Source: Metallyticus violacea
Lineage: Eukaryota > Arthropoda > Insecta > Mantodea > Metallyticidae
Assembly: GCA_030762175.1 (NCBI GenBank)
Contig: CM060838.1
Span: forward strand, 19,210,501-19,274,500
DNA length: 64,000 nucleotides
Direction of reading: 5' to 3'
Made by a program: the position numbers and the translations under genes. Each line of letters begins with the position of its first letter. The first letter of the stretch is position 1. The notes beneath the pieces were generated by a model that was not told where the DNA came from, did no database searches, and worked only from the letters and a program-made list of their open reading frames with translations. Positions 24,898-36,076 of this stretch are shown here, piece after piece.

Positions 24898-25195
24898 TGT
24901 CGGTCCTGGTGGTATAGTGGTTACCATACTTGCCTTCTAAACCCAAGATCGCGGGTTTGAACCCGGCCAGGACGGATGGATTTTTTCGGGCGTAAAAATC
25001 CTAAGTATGGCTTCCTTCGGAAGGGAAGTAAAGCCGTGGGTCCCATGTCGTACATTTACGACACGATAAAGAACCTCAAGCCTGAAAGAGAGGCCTCTGA
25101 GCAAAATTTGTCGGCCGTTTCACGCCCTGAGTTGAATGGGACGCTGATGACCTGAGATGTTAAAGAGCGTCCATAAATAAATCAATCAAATAAAA
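24898..25195 (+). mobile_element. SINE-A, full length with perfect 12-bp TSD
   Basis: Flanked by ACTTTCCGAATT at 24886-24897 and 25196-25207. One of the best copies, suitable as a family reference. Confidence 0.93.
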
Positions 25196-25886
25196 ACTTT
25201 CCGAATTAAGTATTCAGAAAGCCGTGATCTTTAAATTCAGAAACATACAGAAATGAGAAACTTTGGAATCACAGCCTATTAGATCGAATGAAAAGTAAAG
25301 TTACTTCAGTTTCTTGAAACAATGCAAGCAATGTACGTAACTGGAGAATAATACGGGCTAAAATGTGAATATGAATGTCACTTATTGTGTTAGTAATATT
25401 TACGTCATGAATGATCGAGGTAAATCATTAATTTCTTACTAATGAAATTCATACATTGAAAATATCAATTCTTGTCCTGTGTTTATAGTGTAACTAATTG
25501 ATTTCTTTAGGGTACAAGAGTTTTAAAGTCTCATCTTAGGCACTAACAACAATTGGGCAAATTGCAACTTTGCGTACTGTCGTAGAAAAAATATTTATTG
25601 CACTAATAGCTCGCACTGGAAATAAAAATTGTTCAATCGCTTTGTCATTTAATTGATGTCTCCTTGGTTTAATGATTGTGTTTGAGAGATCCCAGGTACC
25701 TATTCAGAAAAAAATAACGTCTATAACTGGGGCACTCCAATATCCCTGAGGACTATGAGAAGCCAAATTTATTTGCTAAAAGAGATTGAACTATTTGCTG
25801 ATAAACGATTTATTCCTTAGGCGAAAGCTTTGCTTTTGTAGGTTAGGCTCCAGAGAATGTTCTGCTTTTCTCAGCACAGATAATAG

Positions 25887-25887
<1 letters not shown>

Positions 25888-25931
<44 letters not shown>

Positions 25932-25932
25932 T
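25888..25932. repeat. (ATT)n microsatellite
   Basis: Pure run; gives false poly-Leu and poly-Asn frames. Confidence 0.95.
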
Positions 25933-26353
25933 AGAGTTGTCATATCAATAATATCTTTTGCATATTGAGTTAAACCAACTTTAACATATAAATATCCACA
26001 TACTGCAGACTTTGCGGCGCGTAGCCTCAAAAGTGGACTACACGATAACCCTTTAGGTTTGTAAAGATGACGAATCACAAAAAGAAAAGTTACGCGTGTT
26101 GCTGATAATACGACGCATTTCTTTCATGACGCAGCATGTTGGGTGTTTCTCCTTGTCATCGTTATGTGAAAGATTCTTTAGAAAGTTCTGTCAAAACTGT
26201 GAGCAGCCTCTAAACAAAAGCTAATCTGCATCTCAATGGGTACTGGCAACTTGCAGCGGAGAAATGCATTGCCTTCCAGGGATTCCCGCAAGGGGAATAA
26301 TACACCCAGATAGACGCGGTTATTTTATGTTAGATTCGCTACAATATATGGGG

Positions 26354-26398
26354 TTGATTTATTTATGGACGCTCTTTAACATCTCAGGTCATCAGCGT
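26354..26398 (-). mobile_element. SINE-A, only the last 45 bases inserted, with TSD
   Basis: Only the 3' hairpin region is present, flanked by perfect AATATATGGGG copies (26343-26353, 26399-26409). An extreme 5' truncation at insertion, not later decay. Confidence 0.9.
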
Positions 26399-26488
26399 AA
26401 TATATGGGGGAAACTGTCTTTGTTGTCTGCTTGTAAATCATGCCTCGTTAATATGAATTAAAGAATCTCATATTTGTTTGTTAAGAGA

Positions 26489-26754
26489 TAACCAACCATA
26501 CTTGCCTTCTAAACCCAAGATTGCGGGTTCAGATCGATGGACTTTTTCGGGCGTAAAAATCCTAAGTATGGCTTCCTTCGGAAGGGAAATAAAGCCGTGG
26601 GTCCCGTGTCGTACATTTACAGCACGATAAAGAACCTCAAGCCTGAAAGAAGAGGCCTCTGAGTAAAATTTGTCGGTCGTTTCACGCCCTGAATTGAATG
26701 GGACGCTGATGACCTGCGCTGTTAAAGAGCGTCCGTAAATAAACCAAGTCAAAC
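26489..26754 (+). mobile_element. SINE-A, head-truncated, with TSD
   Basis: Starts at ACCAACCATACTTGCC; box B is damaged by a short deletion (GGGTTCAGATCGATGG). Flanks TGTTTGTTAAGAGA / TGTTTGTTAAGGGA (26475-26488, 26755-26768). Confidence 0.9.
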
Positions 26755-27271
26755 TGTTTGTTAAGGGACACAGTTAAAATACAGTTCAGGGACGTTTGAG
26801 AAGGGGGAGAGCCTCATGTGTTTACAAAAATTGAGTCATTGAGTTTCATTCAAGTTTGAAGTGAAGATAAAGACTTGAGTTCTAAGAACAGAATGAGTAG
26901 TTTTATTGCGGTCGCCACACTACTGCAAACGAAGAAGTTAGGTTTATAAATAAACTGCATTCTGTGAATATTGCCAGACTGTCTGAATCCTAGAAAACGT
27001 TATTCATAAACAGCCACTAAGGGTCAACAAATTATAGAGAATGTGGGGGGTAAAAAAAAAAAAAAAAAAATACATTGCCCTTCAAACAGCAATATTTGAA
27101 AACTTCAAGATTTTCCCCAACAATTTGGTTATGCACAAAGTATGACACTCTAAATTAACTTCGGTATACAAAGGACATTTAGTTACACTTATGCGGATAT
27201 CCACCTTTAGAGACCAGAGTGGAACGGTCGTTTTAAAATTTAAACCATTAAACTTTTGGCAAGACTACCTT

Positions 27272-27410
27272 CTTGATCTGGTGGTTAGCGTTGCTGACTT
27301 ATGGCCAGGAGGTCGGGATTGGATTCTCGGCACCTACTTAGGGATTTTTAATTTTTCTAAGTTAAGGAGACCTGGAACGGGGTCCACCCACCCTCGTGAG
27401 ATAGGCTTTC
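27272..27410 (+). mobile_element. tRNA-headed SINE-D fragment
   Basis: Box A-like GGTGGTTAGCGTTGCTGAC and box B-like GGTCGGGATTGGATTC (27282-27326), followed by GAGACCTGGAACGGGGTCCA. The same downstream phrase recurs in diverged form at 41990-42060. Confidence 0.55.
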
Positions 27411-27587
27411 GAAATATTCCCATCCATAGTTTGTTACTGTTTGTTACACAGTTCTTACGTATTTGTATTTGTGTCACCTAGCAGCTGTAATTTCTCCGTT
27501 TGTAATAACCTTTTACTTTAACTTCATCCCACGGCCATAGGTTACTTGGTTACTCCTTCCATACTCAGCAAACACGTCAGAGATAGG

Positions 27588-27886
27588 ATTTTTTTTTTAT
27601 TGGTTTATTTATGGACGCTCTTTAACATCTCAGGTCATCAGCGTCCCATTCAACCCAGGGCGTGAAACGGCCGACAAATTTTGCTCAGAGGCCTCTCTTT
27701 CAGACTTGAGGTTCTTTTTCGTGCCGTAAATGTACGACACGGGACCCACGGCTTTACTTCCCTTCCGAAGGAAGCCATACTTAGGATTTTACGCCCGAAA
27801 AAACCCATCGGTGCTGGCCGGGTTCGAACCCGCTTTTTGGGTTTAAGAGGCAAGTATGGTAACCACTACACCACCAGGACCGACAA
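27588..27886 (-). mobile_element. SINE-A, full length with perfect 11-bp TSD
   Basis: Flanked by TCAGAGATAGG at 27577-27587 and 27887-27897. Keeps 18 CpGs by hand count. Confidence 0.93.
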
Positions 27887-28272
27887 TCAGAGATAGGCAG
27901 AAGTTAAAGTAACACACTGACTTATATGAGAATAGTAAACAGTGAAAGTGCTTGGAACATTGTTTCATCATTACAAGGTATTAGGAACGAAACATGGGTC
28001 TTCTCGGGATGTCTGTAAATTGTGAACTAGGTACTATAGGTAGGGATGAACCACAGGAATCCTTACACAATAGTAATAATCATAACAATAATACTACATT
28101 AAAATATGTAGGACCACAAAATATTAATATTAATAATAACAACTAATAATATACCGAGGGGGCCAGAAAATGTGTACACACTTTCACAGTAGATATCTAT
28201 TTAATATATTTCAAAGTTGAACTGAAAAACAACAGTAATGTGTAGTATGATGTGTTATTAACAGATGTAACT

Positions 28273-28302
<30 letters not shown>

Positions 28303-28306
<4 letters not shown>

Positions 28307-28567
28307 TTTTGATTAGGTTTATTTACGGACACTCTTTAACATCTCAGGTCATCAGCGTCTCATTCAACTCAGGGCGTGAAACGGTCGACAAATTTTGCTC
28401 AGAGGCCTCTGTTTTCAGGCTTGAGGATCATTATCGTGCCGTAAATCTATGACACAGTACCCACGACTTTACTTCCCTTCCGAAGGAACTCATACTTACG
28501 ATTTTTACGCCCGAAAAAATCCATCGGTCTTAGCCGGGACCGAACCCGCGATCTTGGGTTTAGAAAC
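28303..28567 (-). mobile_element. SINE-A nested in mariner copy 2
   Basis: Follows a TA microsatellite (28276-28302). The head is truncated before box A; the body and 3' hairpin are recognisable. Confidence 0.85.
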
Positions 28568-28679
28568 ATACATTATGATAGCGTTGCTACGTGACAGGTA
28601 AATCAACAATGAACAAATGAAGCCAAGATTATCGTGTGATGTTCTGTAAACAGATGTGACTGATTTTACGTTATGCTAG

Positions 28680-29024
28680 CGTTGCTGCAACAAAATGGAC
28701 CAAGATTATCGTTTGAACAGCGGAAAGCAAATTTGAAGTGGTATTGGAAAACCGAGAATGTTGTTGAAGCTCAAAGACAATGGAGACGTGTGTACAGAAC
28801 AGAGCCGCCAACGGGAGTAACAATTGCACGCATTCGAGACAAAGTTGAGACTCATGGTACCCTATACAGTGGAAAACCAGCTACACTAAGTTCTTCGGGA
28901 AGAAATTGAAACGGCATGTGCTGCAATCGCCGAGGACACTTTCGCAAATGTTGCTCAATCAGTAGTTCAACGTACTCAGAAGTGTATCGACGCGGATGGT
29001 GGGCATTTTGAGCAAATGTTGTAA
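28680..29024 (+). pseudogene. Transposase pseudogene of mariner copy 2
   Basis: Relative to copy 1 one base is missing right after the start codon (ATGGACC for ATGGAGCC), which breaks the frame. Codons then read PRLSFEQRKANLKWYW, NVVEAQRQWRRVYRTEPP and RIRDKVETHGTL. A deletion larger than in copy 1 joins this directly to YSGKPATL; after a second frameshift come EEIETACAAIAEDTFANV and DADGGHFEQML, stop at 29022. Both catalytic regions are missing. Confidence 0.75.
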
Positions 29025-29369
29025 CTGTAAAAGTCTAAGATGATTAGTGCTCATCATTTTCTGTTTGTGTGAATTCAGTTTTGTTATGTTAACACAGTTT
29101 TTTTCTTTGCTTGAAGTGTGTAATACCTTTTGGCACCCTCTGTATAATGGACAGCAATACTCTTTAATTTTAATTTCTGAATTGAAAGGATGATGTTGTA
29201 TTTTACTTATAGACCGTGATATATCAGGCTTAATAGAAGAAAATACTCTTGAGTTTTGATTCTATGTTTTGCAAAACCGAATACAGAGAACGATTTCTTA
29301 TTACAGTATGTTGCTATGTATTAGTTTGTAATCTAAAGACTGTAATTCCCTACATTGTAGGTCAGTTAA

Positions 29370-29650
29370 ATTTTTGTATCAATCAATGTTTGATCACAGG
29401 TATTTTTTCCTTGTTCTCTGAAGATATCCAAAATTACTACTGTGTTAAAAAGGGTGATTCTAACATTGTTGGCAACTATAGACCTATAGCGATTGTTCCT
29501 ATCTTTTCAAAATTTTTGGAGATTATTATGCATATACAGTTGACCAATTATTTCGAATCGAATAAATGATTACAATATTAGCATTCTTTGCTAACCGGAG
29601 AAACATTTTAATCTTTTTTATACGCAGGAGAGTGCTGTCCTCCTTTATCA
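29370..29650 (+). pseudogene. Non-LTR retrotransposon reverse transcriptase fragment
   Basis: Codons from 29440 read KKGDSNIVGNYRPIAIVPIF and SKFLEIIMHIQLTNYF, the conserved RT block (KKGD-x-x-NYRPI-x-x-x-x-x-x-SK-x-x-E) of LINE elements. A stop follows at 29567. The following 80 bases contain only a faint continuation. No 5' or 3' end can be seen; the LINE clade is not certain. Confidence 0.7.
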
Positions 29651-30458
29651 ACACTTTGGGAGTGCAAATTGAATTCATGAAAAGTTCAAATAAGTCCCTC
29701 AGTGTTCCGGGTGAAAGTAAAACAGCTGATTATGGAATCTCGTGAGCTGTTATGGCATGAGGGGGAAATCCCAGTGTAGATGCTTTGGGATGTGTCAGGC
29801 GGAAGTCCTCTCTGTTCATTTTCCTCACTGTGTCATGTACGCAGTCTAGCGCGGTCTGGAAGCAGCATGACGTGGCGACCTTCAGTTAGTTGCTCCTGTT
29901 TGGCACGGTGTTAATGCTCCCTTACAATGACTCACCACCATTGGATGACGTCACAGCAGCAACCCCTCTACTATGCGTTGTACTCTGGGGTGTGTAAGGG
30001 TTTTCATTGATCCAGTCTATCAGAGCAGTGCAGTTGGCGGTCATTTTGTAGGACGTTGCAGGTTCCTAAATCAGGCTGCTAAATTTCTTAACAAGGGATT
30101 AAAATACTATGAATATGAAAATTAGAAATTTAAAAGGCAAAATTTAAAAATGAATAATTATTTTCTTGGCGTATTTATGTATAAAATAAGTAATTGGTAA
30201 TTTCACAAGCCTGTACGTTCAATGCCAATCGCATATTGCATTAACATTCGTTCTGCTGACTTCTGCAGAATCTCAATACCTACCAACAAATCTTCAGAAA
30301 ATATGATATTTTATATTAGAGATATGATACAATGATTGCCTACATTATTTTTGCACGCGCTAAACGTCTCGCCAAGGCCAAGGTCTTTCGAAACGATTAA
30401 TGAAATGATAAGCAAACAAGTCCAGAGTTCTTAGCGTCTAAAGTTACCTGCTTGTTTG

Positions 30459-30732
30459 TTTTAATTTACTTAAGGACGCTATTTAACATCTATATGGCCA
30501 TTAATGTCCCATTCAATTCAGTGTGTGAAACGGCCAATAAAGATTGCTCAGAAGCCGCTTCTTTCCGTTGTTATGTACCGCAAATCTACGATATGGGGCA
30601 AAAAGCTTTACTTCCCTTCCGAAGGAAGCTACTTAGAATCTTTACGCCCTAAAAAAATCAGTCGACCCTGGCCGGGTTTGAACTCCGACCGTGGGTTTAC
30701 GAGAAGCAATATGGTTACCATTGGACCACTAA
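30459..30732 (-). mobile_element. SINE-A, diverged
   Basis: Family order is kept from the tail (AAGGACGCTATTTAACATC, 30472) to the head (GGTTACCATTGGACCACTA, 30714-30732), with many substitutions and small deletions. Confidence 0.85.
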
Positions 30733-30734
30733 GA

Positions 30735-30875
30735 AACCCTCGCTCCCCCCCCAAAAAAATTACCAGTTACTCACCTTTTCAGTGCACAGGGAAACTCCGG
30801 GGGGGAAAACCTTATTCGGGCAACCTGTCTCGAATGGGGATGGAACCTGAGCGGAACTTATATCTAATAGATAGG
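30735..30875 (-). mobile_element. tRNA-headed SINE fragment related to SINE-C head
   Basis: Minus strand: CCGCTCAGGTTCCATCCCC then GGTTGCCCGAATAAGG and GGAGTTTCCCTGTGCACTG, in the same order as the SINE-C head region. Confidence 0.4.
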
Positions 30876-31221
30876 TAAAATCATAACGAGAAAAGCGTAA
30901 ATAAATAAAAAAAAATCGAAACAGTTACATAATATTTCCAATGTTGGTTTAACATCTCTCTGTGAACAGGCATTTTATCTCCCTTAACGGTTGCACAACA
31001 TGCCCCCTCCCACTGTAACGACTTTGATGAAACGTTTAATATAACACTTATTGGTGCGTTACCGAACCATGTTCCTGAAAGTGCCCTAGTGATCAGCCTT
31101 TTTTTCCCCATTAACAGCGTACATTATCAGTAATATCTCTTTATAGAGTTATTATTTGTTTATGTGTTAATATTCCCTTGTTCCCCTTATTATTATTTAG
31201 GTTGTTTCCACGAATTACGTT

Positions 31222-31689
31222 GAATAGATGGATGGCTAGAGCGGAAGAAGCCTTTCGGTACTTGAGCCTTGCCCTTTGTGTCTACAGTCCCAATGGGCGC
31301 ACCTCCGAGAGGAAGGGATGAAGTGACGGAGACACTAGGTGGTGACTGCATGGGCGCAGATGGAATTCCTATCAAATTTCCAGGTAGAATATCCGATGCC
31401 TGTGCACTCCTCCCTCCTGAGTTGTTCGAGCTCCTCAGAAGGCCCGCCTCCATTCCAGAAGCCGGGGCAGAAACCTGTCCAAAGCGCAAGTCACCATCAC
31501 GCCGCGCCACATCAAGGGAATGAAATGGGAGAGCGGAAAATTCTTGAAATGTTACTTACCCAATCCAGCATTCGCCTAAGTGAAATGGGGAAACCACGAA
31601 AAAAACCCTAGGTCGGAAGGTCATCCCAATGGGAATGGAGCCTGGGTCCTCCGGAATGCGGCGTTACCCCCTGAGCCATCCCTCTCGCT
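31222..31689 (-). mobile_element. GC-rich tRNA-headed SINE-C, 468 bp, perfect 12-bp TSD
   Basis: Flanked by ACGAATTACGTT (31210-31221 and 31690-31701). The minus-strand 5' end reads GGGATGGCTCAGGGGGTAAC and later GACCCAGGCTCCATTCCC, like tRNA boxes A and B. Then come the common insect phrase TTCGTGGTTTCCCC and a long body without tRNA similarity. It carries an antisense 105-codon open frame, which I take as chance in GC-rich sequence. Confidence 0.7.
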
Positions 31690-33046
31690 ACGAATTACGT
31701 TACGTTCCAGATTCGATATAACCACCTTCACTTGTCTTCTGCCTGTGAAGAAAAACACAAGTTGTTCCAAGTATTGCGATAGTTGTGTAACTGTTTCCGT
31801 GGTTTATTAGTTTCTGTTTCTCTAGTTCTTATTATTTTCATTTTATATATTGTATTTATTATGTGTGTGTGTGACGCGAACAATATTTTCAAAGCGGACG
31901 GAATAGAGACCAAAGTGTCGGAAGTTACAGTTATTGGTATGAAAGAATATACAATTTCCAAAATCATATTTGCAGTTCTTATGAAGCCTTTTTCTAAATA
32001 GAAATAAACATTTTCACAGTGTGGACAAATAGTTAACTTTGTTCAGGTCCATCTTCATAAATGTAATAAATGGATAAAGGTTTCTTCTATCGTCATTAAC
32101 GTCACACTTTCACAGATTAAGCCCTAAGGCATCGCTAGACCTTAAGGCAACGGAGGGGTTCTATGAAAATGCATTCAACATTAAGCACAATCACTTCTAC
32201 ACAAAGACAACGAATATATTCAAAAGGGAAGCTTGAATATGCGATCCACTGATTATAATTATATCAATTATTTACCTTAACAAGATGATCACAACGTTAG
32301 CGGTCATTTTAGAGTTCTTTAAAAATGATAGTAGAAATGAAATATGTATTAGTTAAAATAATGAAATTAGAAACCTTAGTAACAAACTAGTAAAATGTTT
32401 GTAATGAATTGAAATTTATGATACATTTTAATAGGAGGTCCAACATCTGGTCAGATAATAATTTTGCATAGATTAGTGTTTTCTTTACACAAATTACTTA
32501 AATTCTAAAATATGAAAATGTCTATTTAGTAATTTTGTATGTCTGTTTGTAAATATAGTATTTAATGCTTATAATTTCCTAATGCATAATTATACCCATT
32601 TTAATGATAAGTGATCTTGGTAATAAATTCCAAATCAATTCATCATTAGGATGTATTTAAAACTGGGTATATCATTCAAACATTTGCCTGTGAATCAATG
32701 GCCCTGTTGTTGCGTGCATGGCTAGCCTGGAATGCATGTAATTTAATACCCATATCTGTTGTTTTTTCTGTGAGCCTTAACCCTATGCACACACCTAATT
32801 GGAACATATGGCAAAATGAACCGCTGTAAAAACATGACTCATTTTACAATATTTAGGTAGCAATTATAGGTATAGAGAGGTGATTTGAGATACGGGCCAG
32901 TAGAGGGCGGCTGCGTGTCAGTCGTTAATGCCTATTATGTATATGTAGGTAGAAGTTTATAATTAGCCCGAGTGAAGTTTTACCACGTTCATACGTTACT
33001 CGGTGTTTTCATTGTGTATAAAATGTGAATTGATTGTTCTTAGGTA

Positions 33047-33310
33047 TGATGCCACAAATATATAGCCCCAAAGAATGGGTTTCATGCGCAATTCATATGT
33101 GAAAAATTCCCCCAAAATATCCTGACAATTATGTTCCAGATAGAGAAGCTGTACGCCAACTTGTTATAAAGTTGTGAGAGAAAGAATCTCCCAGTGACAA
33201 AAAATGGTTTCCGAACCGTCATGTTCTTGCGGAAGAAAAGTTAAGAAGGAAGGAATTTCTTACACAGATGCCAGCAATGTATTGCCGCTGAGGGAAATTG
33301 TTTTTAATAT
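33047..33310 (+). pseudogene. DUF4817-type transposase N-terminal fragment, copy 2 (best preserved)
   Basis: Starts MPQIYSPKEWVSCAIHM, then a stop, KIPPKYPDNYVPDREAVRQL, a stop, EKESPSDKKWFPNRHVL and AEEKLRRKEFLTQMPAMYCR, then a stop. This is the arrangement of the DUF4817 helix-turn-helix (P-R-x-x-V-x-x-LV-x-K-x-R-E-x-x-S-x-x-x-K) followed by VLTEEKL. The catalytic domain is absent, as in the two other copies. Confidence 0.55.
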
Positions 33311-33990
33311 CTCTTATAACAGAGACTAGAACTTATTATATTATAATTGTTGTTATTATAATAATCGGTTTTAGTACATTTTATGTTTTCAGTAAAAATG
33401 TAAATACTAAAATAAAAATACTTACTTTATGCGCGGCGACGATCTCTCTCTCTCACTCTCTCTCTCTTCGGTTGCGGCGACTGCATTTCCTCAGTAGGAA
33501 ACCGAGTTCAGGCTGCCCATAATTCAATAACATCCCTACATTTCCCCAAACCATAGTTTTAAATTTCATGCATACAAAGAAATGTCCACTATTAATTTAA
33601 ATAGTACTTTATTAATTACTACTATGATCTGTGTCACAAAAGAAAACAAATCTACTAATCTGACAAAGTTTGTTTCCTTTTATTAACATTTTAATGTAAG
33701 ATGCAAACAATAAGGTCAGTCAGTGATGATTGCTCTGGTTCAAATATCCTTCATGAAATAGCTTTAGTTTTATGACTACATGATACCTATAACTTAATTT
33801 CAATATATCTAATTAAAAAAGAATGAGAAAAGTTTCATTTTCATGAAAAAGAAAACTAAATTTCACATAGGTTAATAAATTATATAATAAAAAACAATCT
33901 TAAGAAAGTCTTAACATTTAAAGAAACAGCAACTTTTCCTATTTTCAGTACATCTGGTTTAGCCAGATCTTGGCTAACAAATGTGTAGTG

Positions 33991-34255
33991 TTAAATGCCC
34001 CCAAACTGTTTTAGGTATCTATATTCTGTTCAATAGTCATATAACAGCTGAGGAGCGTACAAAGGTCCACGATACATGTCCTGATTAAACCATAAGTAAG
34101 TGGAAGCTGGGAGGTTTTTCAAATAGTTTGACTCATGAGAGAGTCAAAGCTTTTGTATTTCATCTCTATTGTTTGGAAATGTTTTCCTTGAGTTTCTTTA
34201 AATAATTAGTCTTGTTTTCCCTAATTCTCCTTTCGAGTTCATGCTGCACAAATTC
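33991..34255 (-). pseudogene. Unidentified degenerate coding remnant
   Basis: On the minus strand two neighbouring frames read like protein. The first is EFVQHELERRIRENKTNY followed by a Lys-rich stretch. After a frameshift and a stop comes SNYLKNLPASTYLWF, then NQDMYRGPLYAPQLLYDY, an in-frame TGA, and TEYRYLKQFGGI before a TAA at 33991. Composition (charged helix, then aromatic-rich tail) is protein-like rather than random AT-rich sequence, but there is at least one frameshift and two stops. I do not recognise the family. It may be a processed pseudogene of a cellular gene or part of an element. It sits in the CpG-poor domain 3' of MAT1. Confidence 0.35.
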
Positions 34256-35224
34256 AATTAAAATAATTCAGAACTTTCCAGAATACATTCCATCTTTTTT
34301 GGTTTTCCTTGCTGTTCTTCTACCATTAGTCAGTCATGCCATTACTTGAATGAATGTCTTTGGTCTTCATTTTGTTTAATTTCAAAATTTCCCTGGGGAA
34401 TGGTTGTCCTGAAAGTAATTATTTATTTTGAGGAATGTAATGATATACTTATTTTGTTTTTATATTACTATTTACTGCCAATTTACAACATTGTCACCTT
34501 CAAAATATCCCATACTACCAATTCTGTGCTTCCATCAAGATGATATGCTACTCAAATTTAATTTTTATCCAAGCGTCTTCTGGTAAACTTTCACTGGTTG
34601 CTGCCAAACCTAGAACTAAACTCCACAAATAAGACCCTCGTGTACAAGAGCACAGATAAATCAAGGAAGCAGAATGGGAAAAAGAAAATATTGAGCTACT
34701 GGTGTGGATTTAAAGTGATTTTACACATTTATAGGCATACTTTTGTAACACAAATTTATATCTAGTAGACCATAAACACAAACTACAATTGAAGGCTGCT
34801 AGTAATCATTGGAATCCTAAGACCATGCTATAAATGTAACTTATTCCTAATAATCTATATATGACAGCTATACACTAACTAACCAACTTCCTCTTTTTCC
34901 AATGTCAAATAATTTTTCTTTTTATGAGATAAAGAAATACTTGACATTTAGTTGCCCCAGACAGCATGACTTCTATAGATGCCTCTTTTTGTATTTGCAG
35001 TTCAAAGTCTTAATCACAGTTGTTATAGCCAGTGGCCTTTCCTTCTGTTTCATGATCTTTGACCTAAGATAAATAAACATGCTAACAAAAAATACTTGAA
35101 TTTATCTGAAGGAGTAATGCCGAATCATAAATAGTTCAAAAGTACTACGATTTCACATCTTTTTCTTAAAAACAATATAATATGCCCAATGTAAATGTGA
35201 TGTGCAGAAAGTGTCTATTAGATA

Positions 35225-35650
35225 TCATTATGCCATTTGCTGTGCACACTTTTCTATCAGACATATAGGAGCAAGTAGATGAAGATCTTAGCCAATTTAC
35301 AGTTCTGCATTCAGGCTGACTGAGCAATACTTTTGTCAAAAGTTGTTTAACTCAAAGGATAAATTGGTTAAAAGCTTTGGGTGATTTTCAATAATATTAG
35401 TATTCAATTCATTCATGATAATTTTTTTGAGGACAATACATTTTCCACAATTTCAGAAAATTTTCAGACTTTCTGTTTGCCAAAAAGTGGCTACACACAT
35501 TTTCAAATGTATCCCAAGCCCCACTGTCAGCAGCGTTCAATTATTTTTTTGAAGAGTCAGGATTTTCAAATAGCTGTTTCTCTGAGGAACCACAAAGATA
35601 TCTTCTTTTATATTGACTTCACTAAGGTGTGGAAATTTTTATTTTAAGTA
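35225..35650 (-). pseudogene. Decayed mobile-element coding sequence (family uncertain)
   Basis: Minus-strand frames give pieces such as IKEDIFVVPQRNSYLK and KFSEIVENVLSSKK, arranged like an insect repeat-encoded protein whose conserved block has the pattern FLGN-x-K-x-x-N-Y-x-x-IV-x-x-L. Several frameshifts and stops are present. The match is by eye and weak; I am sure only that it is an old coding remnant and not an intact gene. Confidence 0.25.
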
Positions 35651-35788
35651 AGCAAATCCATGATCATCTTTAATCATTCCCTGCTTTATGTGGAGAGGTA
35701 GCAATTAATGTTTTCCTTGTTGACTAACACTTGATGGAACGTTAACAAATAAAGTACTTTTTACACAGTAACACAATATGATTTTATT

Positions 35789-36076
35789 CATTGGTTTATT
35801 TACGGACACTCTTTAAAATTTCAGGTCTTCTGCATCCCATTCAATTCAGGGTGTGAAATGGCTGAACAATTTTGCTCAGAGCCTCTCCTTTCACGCTTGA
35901 GGTTCTTTTTCATGCCATAAATTTATGACACATGGCCCATGGCTTTACTTCCCTTCAGAAGGAAACCATACTTATTATTTTTACTCCTGAAAAAATTCAT
36001 GAACCTGTTCGGGATTTAACTCATAATCTTGGGTCTATGAGGGAAATATGGTTACCACTAGAACACCAGGACTGAC
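35789..36076 (-). mobile_element. SINE-A, CpG-stripped copy near MAT1
   Basis: Complete family layout, but only 3 CpGs remain against 18 in the copy at 27588-27886; most former CpGs read TG or CA. See findings. Confidence 0.88.

Larger units (their letters stand above)
21240..26340. other. No gene seen between SINE-A copies
   Basis: The antisense frame 22064-22315 (83 codons) has better than average complexity but matches no family I recognise. The rest is AT-rich filler. Confidence 0.5.
28152..29145 (+). mobile_element. Internally deleted Tc1/mariner (DUF4817-type) element, copy 2, with nested SINE-A
   Basis: Inverted ends ATACCGAGGGGGCCAGAAAA (28151) and the complement of ATACAGAGGGTGCCAAAAGG (29126-29145), flanked by TA as expected for this superfamily. 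The interior holds a SINE-A at 28303-28567 and a broken transposase. It is homologous to the copy at 19300-19995 (shared block around 28615-28680). Confidence 0.8.
29650..33046. other. No gene seen outside the listed SINEs
   Basis: 29650-30070 is relatively GC-rich and unassigned. 31702-33046 is AT-rich without open frames of note. Confidence 0.5.

Noticed and set aside
24898..25195. Hammerhead ribozyme in SINE-A (CTGATGA near the 3' end)
   Set aside because: CTGATGA is followed by no stem II and no GAAAC; the conserved fold is a simple hairpin instead.
25791..26078. Poly-Asn / poly-Leu proteins at microsatellites
   Set aside because: Produced by ATT repeats; also seen at 13488-13739 and 49288-49539.
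31193..31510. 105-codon minus-strand frame in GC-rich sequence
   Set aside because: Lies inside the SINE-C bounded by a TSD; low-complexity Ser/Pro/Gly composition, no family recognised.
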